A DNA stretch of 64,000 nucleotides. It comes from Acidobacteriota bacterium. Its GTDB lineage: Bacteria; Acidobacteriota; Aminicenantia; Aminicenantales; Saccharicenantaceae. Under the pieces are notes generated by a model that saw only the letters and a list, made by a program, of their open reading frames with translations, ran no database searches and was not told the origin of the DNA. The stretch is taken from NCBI GenBank assembly GCA_033549365.1, contig JAWSUF010000010.1, forward strand, positions 1 through 64,000. The letters run 5' to 3'. A program made the position numbers and the translations under genes. Positions within the stretch are counted from its first letter, which is position 1, and each line of letters starts with the position of its first letter. This document shows, one piece after another, positions 34,477 through 44,361 of the stretch.

Positions 34477-35279
34477 CGACCGCCGGCCTTTTTAATGATG
34501 CCTCTTCTCGAGGATCCGAGAAATGTCAGAAGTTCGTCCCGGTCCTCACCGGGGGGAAAATCCTTTGCGATGCGGTCGGCGGCCTGAGTCGTGTTCAAGT
34601 CGGAAAAGAAGAGGATTTTGATCATGTCGGAAAGCGCCCCGACCCGCTCTTTCGTAAACCCGCGTCTCCGGAGCCCGACGGCATTCAGCCCATAGATATG
34701 AGTGGGACGCATGCCGGCGACCCGGATAAAAGGCGGGACGTCCTGGGTCAGAACGGTGAAACCGCCGATGAAGGCGTATCTTCCGATCCGGCAGAACTGG
34801 TGGACTCCGGAGAAGGCGCCCATGACGGCGTAATCCCCCACCTCGACGTGTCCGCCCAGGGTCGCGGCATTGGTGAAGATGGTCTCGTTTCCGATCAGGC
34901 AGTCATGGGCGATATGGCTGTAGGCCATGAAATAGTTTCGATCGCCGATTCGCGTGACGCCGCCTCCCTTGACAGTGGCCCTGTGAACGGTGATGAATTC
35001 CTTGAAAACGTTGCCCGCGCCGATCTCCACCCGGGTGGGTTCATCTTTGTATCCGACGTCCTGGGGCGCCGTGCCGATGGAGGTGAAGGGGGCGAAGCGG
35101 CAATCGTCCCCGATCCGGGTGTGCCCGCAAATGGAAACATGGGCCTCGAGTTTGACATTCCGGCCCAATTCGACATCGGGCCCGACCACGCAGTAAGGAC
35201 CGATGTCAACCCCGGACGCCAACCGGGCGCCGGATTGGACGACGGCCGCGGGATGGATGACAATGTCAGGATCACTCAT
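34455..35279 (-). CDS. lpxA: acyl-ACP--UDP-N-acetylglucosamine O-acyltransferase LpxA
   Basis: A 274-residue left-handed beta-helix acyltransferase for the first step of lipid A synthesis, acylating UDP-GlcNAc at the 3-OH (or 3-amino, if the Gfo/Idh neighbour makes an amino sugar). The catalytic His is at residue 125 (SHIAHD), the same number as in E. coli. RPTHIYGLNAVGLRR, a family hallmark, precedes the helical C-terminal domain. ATG 35279 overlaps the end of fabZ by eight bases and the stop lies 22 bases into lpxI, so all three are coupled. Length is normal. Confidence 0.94.
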   Translation of the reverse strand: MSDPDIVIHPAAVVQSGARLASGVDIGPYCVVGPDVELGRNVKLEAHVSICGHTRIGDDCRFAPFTSIGTAPQDVGYKDEPTRVEIGAGNVFKEFITVHRATVKGGGVTRIGDRNYFMAYSHIAHDCLIGNETIFTNAATLGGHVEVGDYAVMGAFSGVHQFCRIGRYAFIGGFTVLTQDVPPFIRVAGMRPTHIYGLNAVGLRRRGFTKERVGALSDMIKILFFSDLNTTQAADRIAKDFPPGEDRDELLTFLGSSRRGIIKKAGGRWDPESE

Positions 35280-35718
35280 CACGCGCCGCCGCATCCAGAA
35301 GCGCGGCCATAATGTCCCCTTCAACCGCCAGGTCGCCCTCGACCGTCGCCCGGCCCCGGATATGGCAGAAGTTGGCTCTCAATTTCACGATCTCCGCTTC
35401 GAGCCGAAGACAGTCTCCGGGAACGACCATGCGTTTGAACTTCATGTTGTCGATCTTGCTCAGGACGACGAACTTCTTTTCGGGTTCTTCAACGGAATGG
35501 TACAGCAGAACGCCTCCCGCCTGGGCGATGGCTTCGACCATCAAGACGCCGGGCATGACCTTCCGGGCCGGAAAATGGCCCTGAAAGAAGGGCTCGTTCA
35601 CCGTGACGCCTTTCAGCGCGACGATGCTTTTGCCCGGTTCGAGGGACAGGATTCTGTCAACGAAAAGAAACGGATAACGGTGGGGAAGAAAACCCAGAAT
35701 TCCCTCGATGCTGATCAT
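35272..35718 (-). CDS. fabZ: 3-hydroxyacyl-ACP dehydratase FabZ
   Basis: A 148-residue hot-dog fold dehydratase for fatty acid elongation. The catalytic His48 is in GHFP and Glu62 in LMVEAIAQ; LPHRYPFLFVDR is the family's opening signature. The gene sits between skp and lpxA, as in many diderm bacteria, where it balances the 3-hydroxyacyl-ACP pool between phospholipid and lipid A. In E. coli lpxD lies between skp and fabZ; here that gene is missing and only ten bases separate the two. It overlaps lpxA by eight bases. Confidence 0.94.
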   Translation of the reverse strand: MISIEGILGFLPHRYPFLFVDRILSLEPGKSIVALKGVTVNEPFFQGHFPARKVMPGVLMVEAIAQAGGVLLYHSVEEPEKKFVVLSKIDNMKFKRMVVPGDCLRLEAEIVKLRANFCHIRGRATVEGDLAVEGDIMAALLDAAARDE

Positions 35719-35728
35719 GGTCCGGCGG

Positions 35729-36259
35729 TCAGCGTCCGGCCTTGGACGCGTCGTACCTGCGGATCACTTCGTCCGTCACATTGATGGCATCGCTGAAATA
35801 AACGGCGCCGCTCTTTTCCAGATCGAGAATAAGATCCATGCCCTTTTCCCTGCCCAACTGCTCGATGATGGGCAGAAGCTCATTCTGGAGCCGGGTGAAA
35901 AGCCGGACCTGAAGATCCTGCATCTCCCGGCTTCCGTCTTCGGCCATCCGGGTCCGGTCCGTTCTTTTCTTCTGGATATCGGCGCTGAGCTGCAGGGCCG
36001 CCTCTTCGGTGAGAGTCATTCTCTGGGTATTGAACCGCGTTTCGAGCTGGCGGATCTGGTCGTCGATCTTGGTGATGGAGTCTTCGAGCTTCTTGTTTCT
36101 CTCCATGAGCTGCGCAATGGCTTTTTTGCCTTCGGCCGATTTCTCGAGCACTTCATTGGAGTTGAGCACGCCGATTTTTGCCGTCTGGGCGAAGCCGTTG
36201 GCCAGGATCAGGCCGGTAAAAACGGCCAGGGCCAGAATTCGTGTCGCAGGTCGTTTCAT
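35729..36259 (-). CDS. skp: periplasmic chaperone Skp/OmpH
   Basis: A 176-residue exported chaperone for unfolded outer-membrane proteins. The signal peptide ends at ANGFAQ. The mature part opens with KIGVLNSNEVLEKSAEGKKA, then a long charged coiled-coil (about residues 45-130) that would form the tentacles of a trimer, and ends with a short return strand (AVYFSDAINVTDEVIRRYD). AAGGAGG six bases before ATG 36259 supports the start. It lies 39 bases downstream of bamA, the usual neighbour, and hands substrates to BamA. Confidence 0.9.
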   Translation of the reverse strand: MKRPATRILALAVFTGLILANGFAQTAKIGVLNSNEVLEKSAEGKKAIAQLMERNKKLEDSITKIDDQIRQLETRFNTQRMTLTEEAALQLSADIQKKRTDRTRMAEDGSREMQDLQVRLFTRLQNELLPIIEQLGREKGMDLILDLEKSGAVYFSDAINVTDEVIRRYDASKAGR

Positions 36260-36298
36260 TGTTTCCTCCTTGTTGTTTTCAGGTTGGTCAATCTGCGA

Positions 36299-38635
36299 TT
36301 AAAACGTCGTTCCCACGGCGAACCGGAAAGCGAAATTCGATTCGTCGCGGAGGATTTTCGGGCTATTATACGAGAAAATCAGGCGGAAGGGAACTCTCAG
36401 CGCCGGGACGAAGATCCGGGCTTCGAGGCCCGTCGATGTGTACATATTTCTCAAGTTGAACGTCCTGTCATTGGAAAGAGCGACGCCTCTGTCATGGAAA
36501 AATATCGCATAGAGCGGTCCCCCGGCCGGAATGATATATTCCGCATTGAGAACCAGCGATTTTTCGCCGCCGATCACGGTTCCCCGTTCACTTCTCGGTC
36601 CGATCGTGTAGATCTCGTATCCCCGGACCGATCGTTCCCCTCCCAGATAGAATTTCTCCCAGAAGGGGATCTCCGATCCCCGGATGGATCGGACGAACTG
36701 GTATTCGGCGTGCACCCCGATGACGTGATTGGAGATGAACGGCTGGAAGCGGGTGAATTCCAGGCGCGGTTTGATCAGGCTGATTTCCCCTCCGAGAAAG
36801 GAACCCGAGAATTTCAATGAGGCCGAATACATGGTCCCGCGCGACGGCGTCAGAGGACTGTCGATGGTCGATCGGAAAATCATGGGCATCAGGGAGCTGA
36901 CCTTGTATTTTCCGAGACCGAACATCTGTTGATAAACCGGATCGAACATGGGAGCACCGGATTCTCCGGAATCGAACATCGAGCCTTGAGATCCCGGCAG
37001 GGTGATATTGATATCCTGGTAACTGTAGGTCAGATTCGTCCGCCAGTAACCGAAAATCCTCGCCCCCACGGTCACATCGACGCCTTTGCTGTCCTGGTTG
37101 TACAACCCCGGCAGAAACATCTTGCGGCTGAAGATATTGAAACCCGCCGTGATCGGATTGTCGAACAGGTAGGGTTCGGTGAAGCCGAAGCTGTAATTGC
37201 GGATCCTTTTGCCGTGCTGGAGAGTCAGATCGAGAGTTTCCCCGGCTCCGAGAAAGTTCACCGTCGAGTAGCTCAAAGCGACGAACGTACCCTCATAGCC
37301 GCTGTAACCGGCCGTGAATTGAATGTTGTTCCTCTGCAGTTCCTTGACATTGACGGTGACGTCGATTTGGGTCGGATCTTCGGGATTCGGCTGGATATCG
37401 GGATCCCTCTCCAGATCCACAAGCCCAAGCTGCTTGATCCGCAGGATGCTGTCCTTGAACATGGCCAGACTGAAACGATCTCCCTCCCGGATGAGCATCT
37501 CCCGCCGGATGACCTTGTCCTTGGTATACTGGTTGCCGCGGAATTCCAGCCTGTTGAGATAGGCGACCTCGCCCTCGTAGACATTGAAGGTGATGTTGAC
37601 GATTTTTTTCCGGGGGTCAAGGCTTTCGACGGGAATGATGTTGGCATAAAGATACCCGAAATCGCGGTAGATCTCTCCCATTTTTTCAATGGCGGTTTCC
37701 CGGACCTTGGTGCTGTAGATGTCACCCGTATCGAACTTGGCCAGGCTGCGGAGATAACCCGTCAACAGGGCTTTATTGCCGTCCACCTTGACCTCGCCGA
37801 CCCGATAGAGATATCCGGCTTCAACGGGGATAATGATGCGCATCATCTTCTGCCGGCGGAAAAGCACCGTCCGTCTTTCGATCTCCTCGAAACGAGGTTC
37901 CCCGACAATGGCCTCCATGTAACCGTGTTCCTGGAGCCTCTTCCGGATCAAAGCCAGATCGCTTTCCACCCGGCCTTCCTTGAAGACGTCCTTGGCGGCG
38001 ATCCATGAGTAAAAGCTGTGAACCTTGTTTTCCTTCATGGCCTCCCGGAGATAGCTTCCGGGGATTTTCGTCCGGCCTTCGAAGACGACCTCGCCGACCC
38101 TCATTCTCGGCCCCTCGTCGATCTTGAAGTTGATTTCGACCTCGTTATTGCCTCTCCGGGCGGTCTCGATATCGACCGTTGCGGCGGGGAGTCCTTTCTC
38201 CTGAAGCAGATCCTGAATCGTCTGGCGGATTCTCTGGACCCGATGTTGGCTGAAGTAGGAGTACGGCAGAAGGTATTCGTCCTTTTCCTTGAGTTTATTG
38301 ACGATATCGTCCTCTTTGACTTTCCGGCCCGTTTTGTACGACACGGTCCGGATCACCGGATTCTCCTCGACAACAATCCGAACGATCTTGCCCTTCTCGC
38401 CGTCCTCCTCCTCGATCCGGATGTCGGAGAAAAATCCCGTGCTCCACAGAACCCGGAAATCCCGGCGCAGAAGATTCGGGTTGAACGGGTCGCCCTCTTT
38501 CATGGAAATGTAGTAAAGGATGGTTTCCCGTGTGACCCGGGTGTTTCCTTCCACATCGATTCTTTCAACCGATTCCTGAGCGGACACCCACAGGGGAAAA
38601 AGGATAAACACGGCGGCGAAAAGTACTCTTCTCAT
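36299..38635 (-). CDS. bamA: outer-membrane protein assembly factor BamA
   Basis: A 778-residue Omp85 protein that inserts beta-barrels into the outer membrane. A signal peptide (ending VSAQE) is followed by five POTRA domains (~22-400; repeats of the type VERIDVEGNTRVTRETI and YRVGEVKVDGNKAL) and a 16-strand barrel with the conserved GGERSVRGYE loop motif. It ends in a terminal Phe, as outer-membrane barrels do. ATG 38635 is preferred over GTG 38641. AAGGA precedes it. A promoter-like TTGAAA (38668-38673), 17 bases, TATAAG (38645-38650) lies so close that its message would be nearly leaderless, so transcription may mostly come from upstream. The 85-base gap to lolD is the largest in this block. 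Confidence 0.94.
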   Translation of the reverse strand: MRRVLFAAVFILFPLWVSAQESVERIDVEGNTRVTRETILYYISMKEGDPFNPNLLRRDFRVLWSTGFFSDIRIEEEDGEKGKIVRIVVEENPVIRTVSYKTGRKVKEDDIVNKLKEKDEYLLPYSYFSQHRVQRIRQTIQDLLQEKGLPAATVDIETARRGNNEVEINFKIDEGPRMRVGEVVFEGRTKIPGSYLREAMKENKVHSFYSWIAAKDVFKEGRVESDLALIRKRLQEHGYMEAIVGEPRFEEIERRTVLFRRQKMMRIIIPVEAGYLYRVGEVKVDGNKALLTGYLRSLAKFDTGDIYSTKVRETAIEKMGEIYRDFGYLYANIIPVESLDPRKKIVNITFNVYEGEVAYLNRLEFRGNQYTKDKVIRREMLIREGDRFSLAMFKDSILRIKQLGLVDLERDPDIQPNPEDPTQIDVTVNVKELQRNNIQFTAGYSGYEGTFVALSYSTVNFLGAGETLDLTLQHGKRIRNYSFGFTEPYLFDNPITAGFNIFSRKMFLPGLYNQDSKGVDVTVGARIFGYWRTNLTYSYQDINITLPGSQGSMFDSGESGAPMFDPVYQQMFGLGKYKVSSLMPMIFRSTIDSPLTPSRGTMYSASLKFSGSFLGGEISLIKPRLEFTRFQPFISNHVIGVHAEYQFVRSIRGSEIPFWEKFYLGGERSVRGYEIYTIGPRSERGTVIGGEKSLVLNAEYIIPAGGPLYAIFFHDRGVALSNDRTFNLRNMYTSTGLEARIFVPALRVPFRLIFSYNSPKILRDESNFAFRFAVGTTF

Positions 38636-38720
38636 GTTCACATCCTTATACCATATCGGTTTTCTTTTTTCAAAAGGACCGATCGGAACGGTCGAAAACG
38701 CCTCTTCCCTTATAACGCCT

Positions 38721-39407
38721 TCAGACCGCGGATCGTTTCAGGCGTCCTTCCTCAAGGACATAGACGCTGTGGCAGGATCGGGCGATTCTCTCGTTATGGG
38801 TGACGATGATCGACGACAGCCCCTTGCCGGCATGAAGATCGAGGACCAGTCTCAGGACATTTTCTCCGGTTTTCCAATCCAGATTTCCGGTCGGCTCGTC
38901 GGCCAGAAGAATCCGCGGAGCATTGACCAGGGCGCGGGCGACGGCCACCCGCTGCTGTTCTCCTCCCGAAAGCTGGGCCGGCCGGCAGGGAAACTTGCTC
39001 TCCAGAGCAACTTCCCGCAGGAGTTCTTTTGCGGTATCCAGAGCCTTTTTTTTCGGGACACCCCGAATCATGAGCGGGATGGCGACGTTTTCCAGGGCGG
39101 TGAACTCGGGAAGGAGATGAAAGAACTGAAAAACAAAACCGATTTTCCGGTTCCGGGCCGCGGCGATGTCCCGATCGGTTCCGGAAAAAATGTCTTCTCC
39201 CTCCAGGTAAACCAGGCCGCGGGAAGGCCGATCCAGGGCGCCGAGGAGATTGAGAAGGGTGGTTTTGCCCGCGCCCGACGCTCCCATCACCGCGGCCAAT
39301 TCGCCTTTTTTCAGGGTGAAATCGACATCCTCGAAAACCCGAAGGCTTCCCCCGCCGGGCATGGGATAGTGTTTCCCCAATTTTTCCGTTCTCAGAATGT
39401 CACTCAT
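38721..39407 (-). CDS. lolD: lipoprotein-releasing ABC transporter ATPase LolD
   Basis: A 228-residue ABC ATPase of the MacB/LolD group. Walker A GASGAGKT is at 42-49, the signature LSGGEQQ at 146-152, Walker B ILLADEP at 166-172, and the switch His is in IIVTHNE. It would drive release of outer-membrane lipoproteins from the inner membrane with the LolC/E permease, which is encoded just upstream and overlaps it by eight bases. No other MacB-type ATPase is present in the window, so it is also the only visible candidate partner for the MacB-like permeases at 50990-53466. Confidence 0.9.
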   Translation of the reverse strand: MSDILRTEKLGKHYPMPGGGSLRVFEDVDFTLKKGELAAVMGASGAGKTTLLNLLGALDRPSRGLVYLEGEDIFSGTDRDIAAARNRKIGFVFQFFHLLPEFTALENVAIPLMIRGVPKKKALDTAKELLREVALESKFPCRPAQLSGGEQQRVAVARALVNAPRILLADEPTGNLDWKTGENVLRLVLDLHAGKGLSSIIVTHNERIARSCHSVYVLEEGRLKRSAV

Positions 39408-40620
39408 ATTTCAACGCCGTCACAGGATCCACCCGGGAGGCCCGGCCGGCCGGGAACAGGGTGGACAAGAGGCTGATGCCCACCGTCACGCCGACGATGA
39501 GGGCCAAATCCGGGCCGCGGAGTTTGAAGGGAACGAATGAAATCTGGTAGATGTCGACGGGAATCCGGATGAGTTCGAACGTGTTGGCCGCCCAGCACCA
39601 GGCCAGCCCCAACAGAACGCCGGCCGTGGTGCCGAGAGAGCCGATCATGGCGCCCTGAAGGAAAAAAATCTTCCGGATATCGGCCGCGGTGGCCCCCATG
39701 GCCATGAGAATGCCGATGTCCCGGGTTTTCTCCATGACCATCAGAATCAATGTCGCGATGATGTTCAACGCCGCGACGATGACGATGAGGGTGATGGTCA
39801 GGAATAAAATCGTTTTTTCGAGTTTCAGGGCCGAAAAGAGGGAGCGGTTGAGCTCCATCCAGGTTGTGATATAGATCGTCGGAGGAAGGACCTCCCGCAG
39901 CGCCTCTCCGATCCGGTCCGCCCTGAAAATATCGTCGATCCGGACATGGAGGTAGCTGACCTTGTCATCGAGTTCGAGAAGACTTTGAGCCGTCTCCAGC
40001 GAAGCCAGAACCGTCGAGGCATCGAATTCATAGAGGCCGGCGTTGAACAGACCCGAAACCCGGTACCGTTTCAGCTTCGGGATCGGCCCGATGGGAGAGA
40101 TGCGCGAACGGGCCGGCATGACGGTGACGATGTCCCCCACCCCGGCGCCCAGCCGGAAGGCGACCTCCCTGCCGAGCAGGATTTCCTCGGGAGTCCCGGA
40201 CTCGGGAAGGCGGCCCATATCCAGACGTCTCAGCCAGGGAGCATCGGCCATTTCCGCCTCGAAATCGATGCCCTTGAACAAGACGCCTGACGTCTGCGCG
40301 GGCCCTGTGATCAAGACCGTGCTGTAGGCCACGGGAGAGACGGATACGACTCCCGGAACCCGCCCGGCCTTGTCCATAATGGTGCGATGATCCGCAATCC
40401 CCTCCCCCATCAGGTCGGAGATCATCAGGTGGGACGTCGTGCCCAGGATCTTATCCTGGACATCCTGCTGAAATCCGGTGATCAGGGCGATGGCGATGAT
40501 GAGGGCCATGACCCCGATGGCGATGCCCAGCATGGAAATGAAGGTGATGACGGAGATAAAGGCCTGTTTCCGCCTGGCCGTCAGATAGCGCCGGGCGATG
40601 AAAAAGGAATAATGGGACAT
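39400..40620 (-). CDS. lipoprotein-releasing system permease LolC/LolE
   Basis: A 406-residue inner-membrane permease with one N-terminal helix, a ~220-residue periplasmic domain and three C-terminal helices, the FtsX/MacB topology. The opening FFIARRYLTARRKQAFISVI and the conserved TTSHLMISD identify the LolC/LolE branch. Only one such permease is encoded, so it probably forms a homodimer with LolD, as the LolF-type systems do in bacteria lacking separate LolC and LolE. ATG 40620 starts nine bases after lysS and its 3' end overlaps lolD by eight bases. Confidence 0.9.
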   Translation of the reverse strand: MSHYSFFIARRYLTARRKQAFISVITFISMLGIAIGVMALIIAIALITGFQQDVQDKILGTTSHLMISDLMGEGIADHRTIMDKAGRVPGVVSVSPVAYSTVLITGPAQTSGVLFKGIDFEAEMADAPWLRRLDMGRLPESGTPEEILLGREVAFRLGAGVGDIVTVMPARSRISPIGPIPKLKRYRVSGLFNAGLYEFDASTVLASLETAQSLLELDDKVSYLHVRIDDIFRADRIGEALREVLPPTIYITTWMELNRSLFSALKLEKTILFLTITLIVIVAALNIIATLILMVMEKTRDIGILMAMGATAADIRKIFFLQGAMIGSLGTTAGVLLGLAWCWAANTFELIRIPVDIYQISFVPFKLRGPDLALIVGVTVGISLLSTLFPAGRASRVDPVTALKYE

Positions 40621-40628
40621 GACGCCTC

Positions 40629-42149
40629 TCAGCGGGGCCTCAACAACGGAAACAAAATGACTTCCCGGATGGACGGTTTTCCGGAAAACAGCATGACCAG
40701 CCGGTCGATGCCGATACCCTCGCCTCCCGTGGGAGGCAGGCCGTATTCCAGAGCTTCAACATAATCGAGATCGACGCTGTGGGATTCTTCATCGCCCCTC
40801 CGCCGGGCTTCGGCCTGCTCTTCAAAGAGGCGTTTTTGCTCGGCCGGATCGGTCAGCTCCGAGAAGGCATTGGCGACCTCCATGCCGGCGATCATGAGTT
40901 CGAAACGCTCGGCCGTATCGGGATTCTCCCGGGAGGCCTTGGCCAGGGGAGAAATCTCCCGAGGCGGGTGAGTGATGAAGGTCGGCTGAACGAGGCCGGG
41001 CTTGACGCGCTTGTCGAAAATGACGTCGAGAGCCTTGCCGTAGGTCAATCCGGCCGTATCAGGTGTCAGAGCCGCGGCTGTTTGGATGACAGCGGCCCGG
41101 TCCCGGAGCTTTTCCGGGGATAAACCGGAATGGGCGGCCAGGGCATCCATGAAGGACAGGCGCCGGAAGGGGCGGCGCAGCGAAACAGTGCAATTTCCAT
41201 AAGGAAGCTCATCGGAACCCCGAACCGACAGGGCCAAGTCCGTCAAGAGTTCTTCGGTCAGATTCATCATGTCGTCGTAGTCGCTGTAGGCTTGGTAGAA
41301 CTCGAGCATCGTGAATTCGGGGTTGTGTTCCGAGGAGATTCCCTCGTTCCTGAAATTCCGGTTGATCTCGTAGACCCTGTCGAAGCCGCCGACGACGAGC
41401 CTCTTGAGATACAATTCGGGAGCGACCCGAAGATAGAGATCCAGATCGAGGGCATTGTGATGCGTTTGAAACGGCCGGGCCAGGGCGCCGCCGGCCAGGA
41501 CGTGCATCATGGGCGTTTCGACTTCCATGTAGCCTCGGTCGTCGAAAAACTTTCGAATCCGGGAGACGAGCGCGCTGCGCAGGCGGAAAATTTCGCCGAC
41601 CTCGGGGTTCATGAGGATGTCCAGATACCTTTTCCGATAGCGAATCTCGACGTCCTGCAGACCGTGCCACTTTTCCGGAAGCGGGTGCAGACACTTCCCC
41701 AAAAAAACCAGCTTCTCGCAGAGAACCGTCAGTTCCCCGGTCCGGGTTTTGAACACCGGACCTTCGATACAGACCAGATCTCCGATGTCCAGGAGGGAAA
41801 ACATCTCATAGGCTTCTTTTCCCGCGGTATCCTCGCGGAGATAGGCCTGGAGCCGGGAACGGCTGTCCGAGATGTGAAAAAACGTCGCCCGGCCCATTTT
41901 TCTGACGGTCATGATGCGGCCCGGAACGGCGACGCGGGTCTTCTCCCGGTCCAGGATATCGGGCTCCCGTTGCGAAAACTCCCGGACGATCTCGTCCACC
42001 GTATGGGTGATCTCCGCTTTATGAGGGAAAAGCGGGATGCCGCGTTCGGCGAGTTTGGCCAATTTTTCCCGCCGGGCCTGTTCCTGGTCCGTCAGGCCGG
42101 CCTCGCCGGGCGTTGCCGGGTTTTCCGGATTATCCTTTTTCTGAGTCAT
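40629..42149 (-). CDS. lysS: lysyl-tRNA synthetase, class II
   Basis: A 506-residue class II synthetase that charges tRNA-Lys. The N-terminal OB-fold ([21 protein letters not shown]) binds the anticodon. Motif 2 is [13 protein letters not shown] with [14 protein letters not shown], and motif 3 is [13 protein letters not shown] lysine-rich start (MTQKKDN) precedes the fold, as usual. The ATG lies 20 bases inside the nusB 3' end, with AAGGA eight bases upstream. It is followed after eight bases by lolC/E, a pairing also found in several proteobacterial groups (from memory). All key motifs are intact. Confidence 0.95.
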   Translation of the reverse strand: MTQKKDNPENPATPGEAGLTDQEQARREKLAKLAERGIPLFPHKAEITHTVDEIVREFSQREPDILDREKTRVAVPGRIMTVRKMGRATFFHISDSRSRLQAYLREDTAGKEAYEMFSLLDIGDLVCIEGPVFKTRTGELTVLCEKLVFLGKCLHPLPEKWHGLQDVEIRYRKRYLDILMNPEVGEIFRLRSALVSRIRKFFDDRGYMEVETPMMHVLAGGALARPFQTHHNALDLDLYLRVAPELYLKRLVVGGFDRVYEINRNFRNEGISSEHNPEFTMLEFYQAYSDYDDMMNLTEELLTDLALSVRGSDELPYGNCTVSLRRPFRRLSFMDALAAHSGLSPEKLRDRAAVIQTAAALTPDTAGLTYGKALDVIFDKRVKPGLVQPTFITHPPREISPLAKASRENPDTAERFELMIAGMEVANAFSELTDPAEQKRLFEEQAEARRRGDEESHSVDLDYVEALEYGLPPTGGEGIGIDRLVMLFSGKPSIREVILFPLLRPR

Positions 42150-42561
42150 CGCTCTCATCCTTTTTTTTCCGCACGGCATCCAGGACGCCGTTGACAAAAA
42201 CCGCGGCCTGGTCGCCGCTGTACTTCCGGGCGATTTCGATGGCTTCGTTGATGACGATGGCCGGGACAAGATCCGGTGCGGTCAGCAATTCGCAGACGGC
42301 AATGCGGAGAATGTTCCGGTCGACGACGGCCATCCGGGACAGCCGCCAGTTGTCCGATGCTTCCTGAAGAAATCCGTCCAAGTCGGATCTGTTTTCAAGA
42401 ACCGTCCGGACAAGCCATTCGGCATACTCCCGGATGGGCTGGGAAGGCGGATCGTCCCGTTCCCAGAACATCCGCAGAACCTCATCGGCGCCGCCGGTCT
42501 CGAATTCCATCTGGAACAGGATCTGTAAGGCATACTCCCTGGCCCGCCTGCGTCTTCCCAT
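42130..42561 (-). CDS. nusB: transcription antitermination factor NusB
   Basis: A 143-residue all-helical protein that binds boxA RNA with NusE (S10) during rRNA antitermination. It opens with [18 protein letters not shown] and contains the signature [10 protein letters not shown] and [26 protein letters not shown]. It follows ribH by 22 bases, the common ribH-nusB order. Its C-terminal tail ([12 protein letters not shown]) is charged and overlaps the start of lysS by 20 bases. Confidence 0.95.
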   Translation of the reverse strand: MGRRRRAREYALQILFQMEFETGGADEVLRMFWERDDPPSQPIREYAEWLVRTVLENRSDLDGFLQEASDNWRLSRMAVVDRNILRIAVCELLTAPDLVPAIVINEAIEIARKYSGDQAAVFVNGVLDAVRKKKDESDDSEKG

Positions 42562-42583
42562 CTTAAGGTCTTCCGAACCCGAT

Positions 42584-43069
42584 TCAGTCCAGTCCGGCTT
42601 TCTTGAGCAGCGTCAGGGTTTCGACCAGGGCGAGCGCGGCATCATGGCCCTTGTTGCCCGCTTTCGTTCCGGCCCTCTCAATTCCCTGCTCGATGGTGTC
42701 CACGGTCAGAATGCCGTAGGCGACGGGAATGCCGGTGTCCAGCGAGATCTGGGCCAGGCCCTTGGTGACCTCGGCGCTGATGTAGTCGAAATGCGGCGTA
42801 TCTCCACGGATCAAAGCGCCCAGGCAGATGACCCCGTCCACAGGTTTGTCATTCTTGTCTTTCCGAGACACGATTTTCTTGACGACAACAGGAACCTCGA
42901 AGGATCCCGGAACCTTGTAGACGGCAAGATTCCCGTCGTCCGCGCCCATTTTGCGAAGAGCGTCCAGGGCGCCCTCAAGAAGCCGGTCGGACAAAAACGC
43001 ATTGAAACGGCTGAGCACGACGGCGATGTTCAAACCGCCGGCCTGAAGAGTCCCTTCATAGATCTTCAT
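42584..43069 (-). CDS. ribH: 6,7-dimethyl-8-ribityllumazine synthase
   Basis: A 161-residue lumazine synthase for the penultimate step of riboflavin synthesis. YKVPGSFEVP binds the substrate, the catalytic His93 is in RGDTPHFDY, and NKGHDAA holds the phosphate. Other riboflavin genes are not in the window. ATG 43069 overlaps the stop of the acetyltransferase gene (ATGA) and has GGAGG nine bases upstream, so it is coupled to that gene. Length is normal for a 60-mer-type subunit, though assembly size cannot be told. Confidence 0.95.
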   Translation of the reverse strand: MKIYEGTLQAGGLNIAVVLSRFNAFLSDRLLEGALDALRKMGADDGNLAVYKVPGSFEVPVVVKKIVSRKDKNDKPVDGVICLGALIRGDTPHFDYISAEVTKGLAQISLDTGIPVAYGILTVDTIEQGIERAGTKAGNKGHDAALALVETLTLLKKAGLD

Positions 43070-44229
43070 GCGGGTTCCTCCCCCCAATGTCCGCGGACTG
43101 AGCCGCGAGCTTCGATCGGTTTTTCATAAATGCGGTAGATCTTGTATTGCCGGGCGCCGAGGGACAGACAGAATCGATTGACCGCGTCGTTGTCTTCGAG
43201 CATCCAGGACATCTCTCCCCAGTCGGCACCCCTGTCCCAGGACGCCTGATAGAGTTCGTCAAACAGCAGGTAACTCAGACCCGTGTTCCGGAAGGCTTCC
43301 GTCACCCCGAAAACGGGCGCCCGGACGCATTTGATCTTTTTCCGGCCCAGCAACAGCTTGAAAATGCCGAAAGGAAAAAGCCGGCCGTTCATCCGGATGA
43401 GAATTTCATTGTAGTTCGGCAGGCCGAAAGCGAATCCGACGGGCTGCCCCTCATATTCCGCGAAAATGACGAGGTTGGGGTCGGCAAGCTTTTTCAAGCC
43501 GGCGGCCATGTGTTTCATTTCATTTTCGGTCCAGGGCACAAACCCCCAGTTTTTCGACCAGGCTTCGTTGTAAATCACGGCAATGCGGCGCGCTTCCTCC
43601 TGAATATCGCCGAGATTGATTTTACGCAGGGCGAATTTGTTCTCGGACCGGATCTTATCGACGAGGCCTCGAACCCGGGGCTCGACGCCGTCCTCTTTTT
43701 TCATGGCATAAGCGAAAAGATTCTTGATCTTGGCCAGGCCGCAGGATTCCAGAAGGTCCGCATAATACCGGGGATTGTAGGGCATCATGATGACGGGGGG
43801 TGAGTCGAATCCGTCGATCAGAAGGCCGCATTCATCGTTGAGGGACAGGTTCACGGGTCCCCGGAGGCGTTCCATGCCTCGCGTCGCCGCCCAGTCCGCG
43901 GCCGCATTCACAAGAGCGCGGGCCGCCTCGGGATCGTCCAGGCATTCAAACAGTCCGAAAAACCCGGTTTTTTCCTTCTGGTAGGCGTTGTGGTTGTCAT
44001 CGATCACGGCGGCGATCCGCCCGATCGTCGTCCCGCCGCGACGGCAGAGAAAAAGATCCATTTCGGCATGCTCGAAAAACGGATGGCGGTTCCGGTCGAG
44101 CTTTTCCTTCATCTCCATCAACAACGGGGGCACCCAGTTCGGATCTTCCCGGTAGACGGTTTTCGGGAACTTGAGAAATTCCCGAAATTCGGACCGCGTC
44201 GCAACCCGGATGACTTGGATGTCGCTCAC
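43066..44229 (-). CDS. GNAT-like N-acetyltransferase, two-domain
   Basis: A 387-residue cytoplasmic protein with two GNAT-like halves. The N-terminal half starts with VIRVATRSEFREFLKFPK and includes RGPVNLSLNDECGLLIDGF; the C-terminal half includes RIAVIYNEAWSKNWGFVPW and the acetyl-CoA-fold segments VIFAEYEGQPVGFAFGLP and NTGLSYLLFDELY. This arrangement is typical of an uncharacterised family near the GNAT superfamily that is widespread in Acidobacteria and deltaproteobacteria. Substrate is unknown. GTG 44229 has GGAAGG upstream and no ATG is available. It heads the minus-strand block of twelve genes and overlaps ribH by four bases. Confidence 0.7.
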   Translation of the reverse strand: MSDIQVIRVATRSEFREFLKFPKTVYREDPNWVPPLLMEMKEKLDRNRHPFFEHAEMDLFLCRRGGTTIGRIAAVIDDNHNAYQKEKTGFFGLFECLDDPEAARALVNAAADWAATRGMERLRGPVNLSLNDECGLLIDGFDSPPVIMMPYNPRYYADLLESCGLAKIKNLFAYAMKKEDGVEPRVRGLVDKIRSENKFALRKINLGDIQEEARRIAVIYNEAWSKNWGFVPWTENEMKHMAAGLKKLADPNLVIFAEYEGQPVGFAFGLPNYNEILIRMNGRLFPFGIFKLLLGRKKIKCVRAPVFGVTEAFRNTGLSYLLFDELYQASWDRGADWGEMSWMLEDNDAVNRFCLSLGARQYKIYRIYEKPIEARGSVRGHWGEEPA

Positions 44230-44361
44230 TCTGTCACCTTCCTGATTTCGAAGTGGGCTTATTGTAGCAGAACTCCTTCCGATTTGCACGGGGACGCCTT
44301 GAGGCCGGACGCCGTTTGTGTTAAGTAGTAGGAATCCGTCATTTCCATCCGAGGAGACGCC

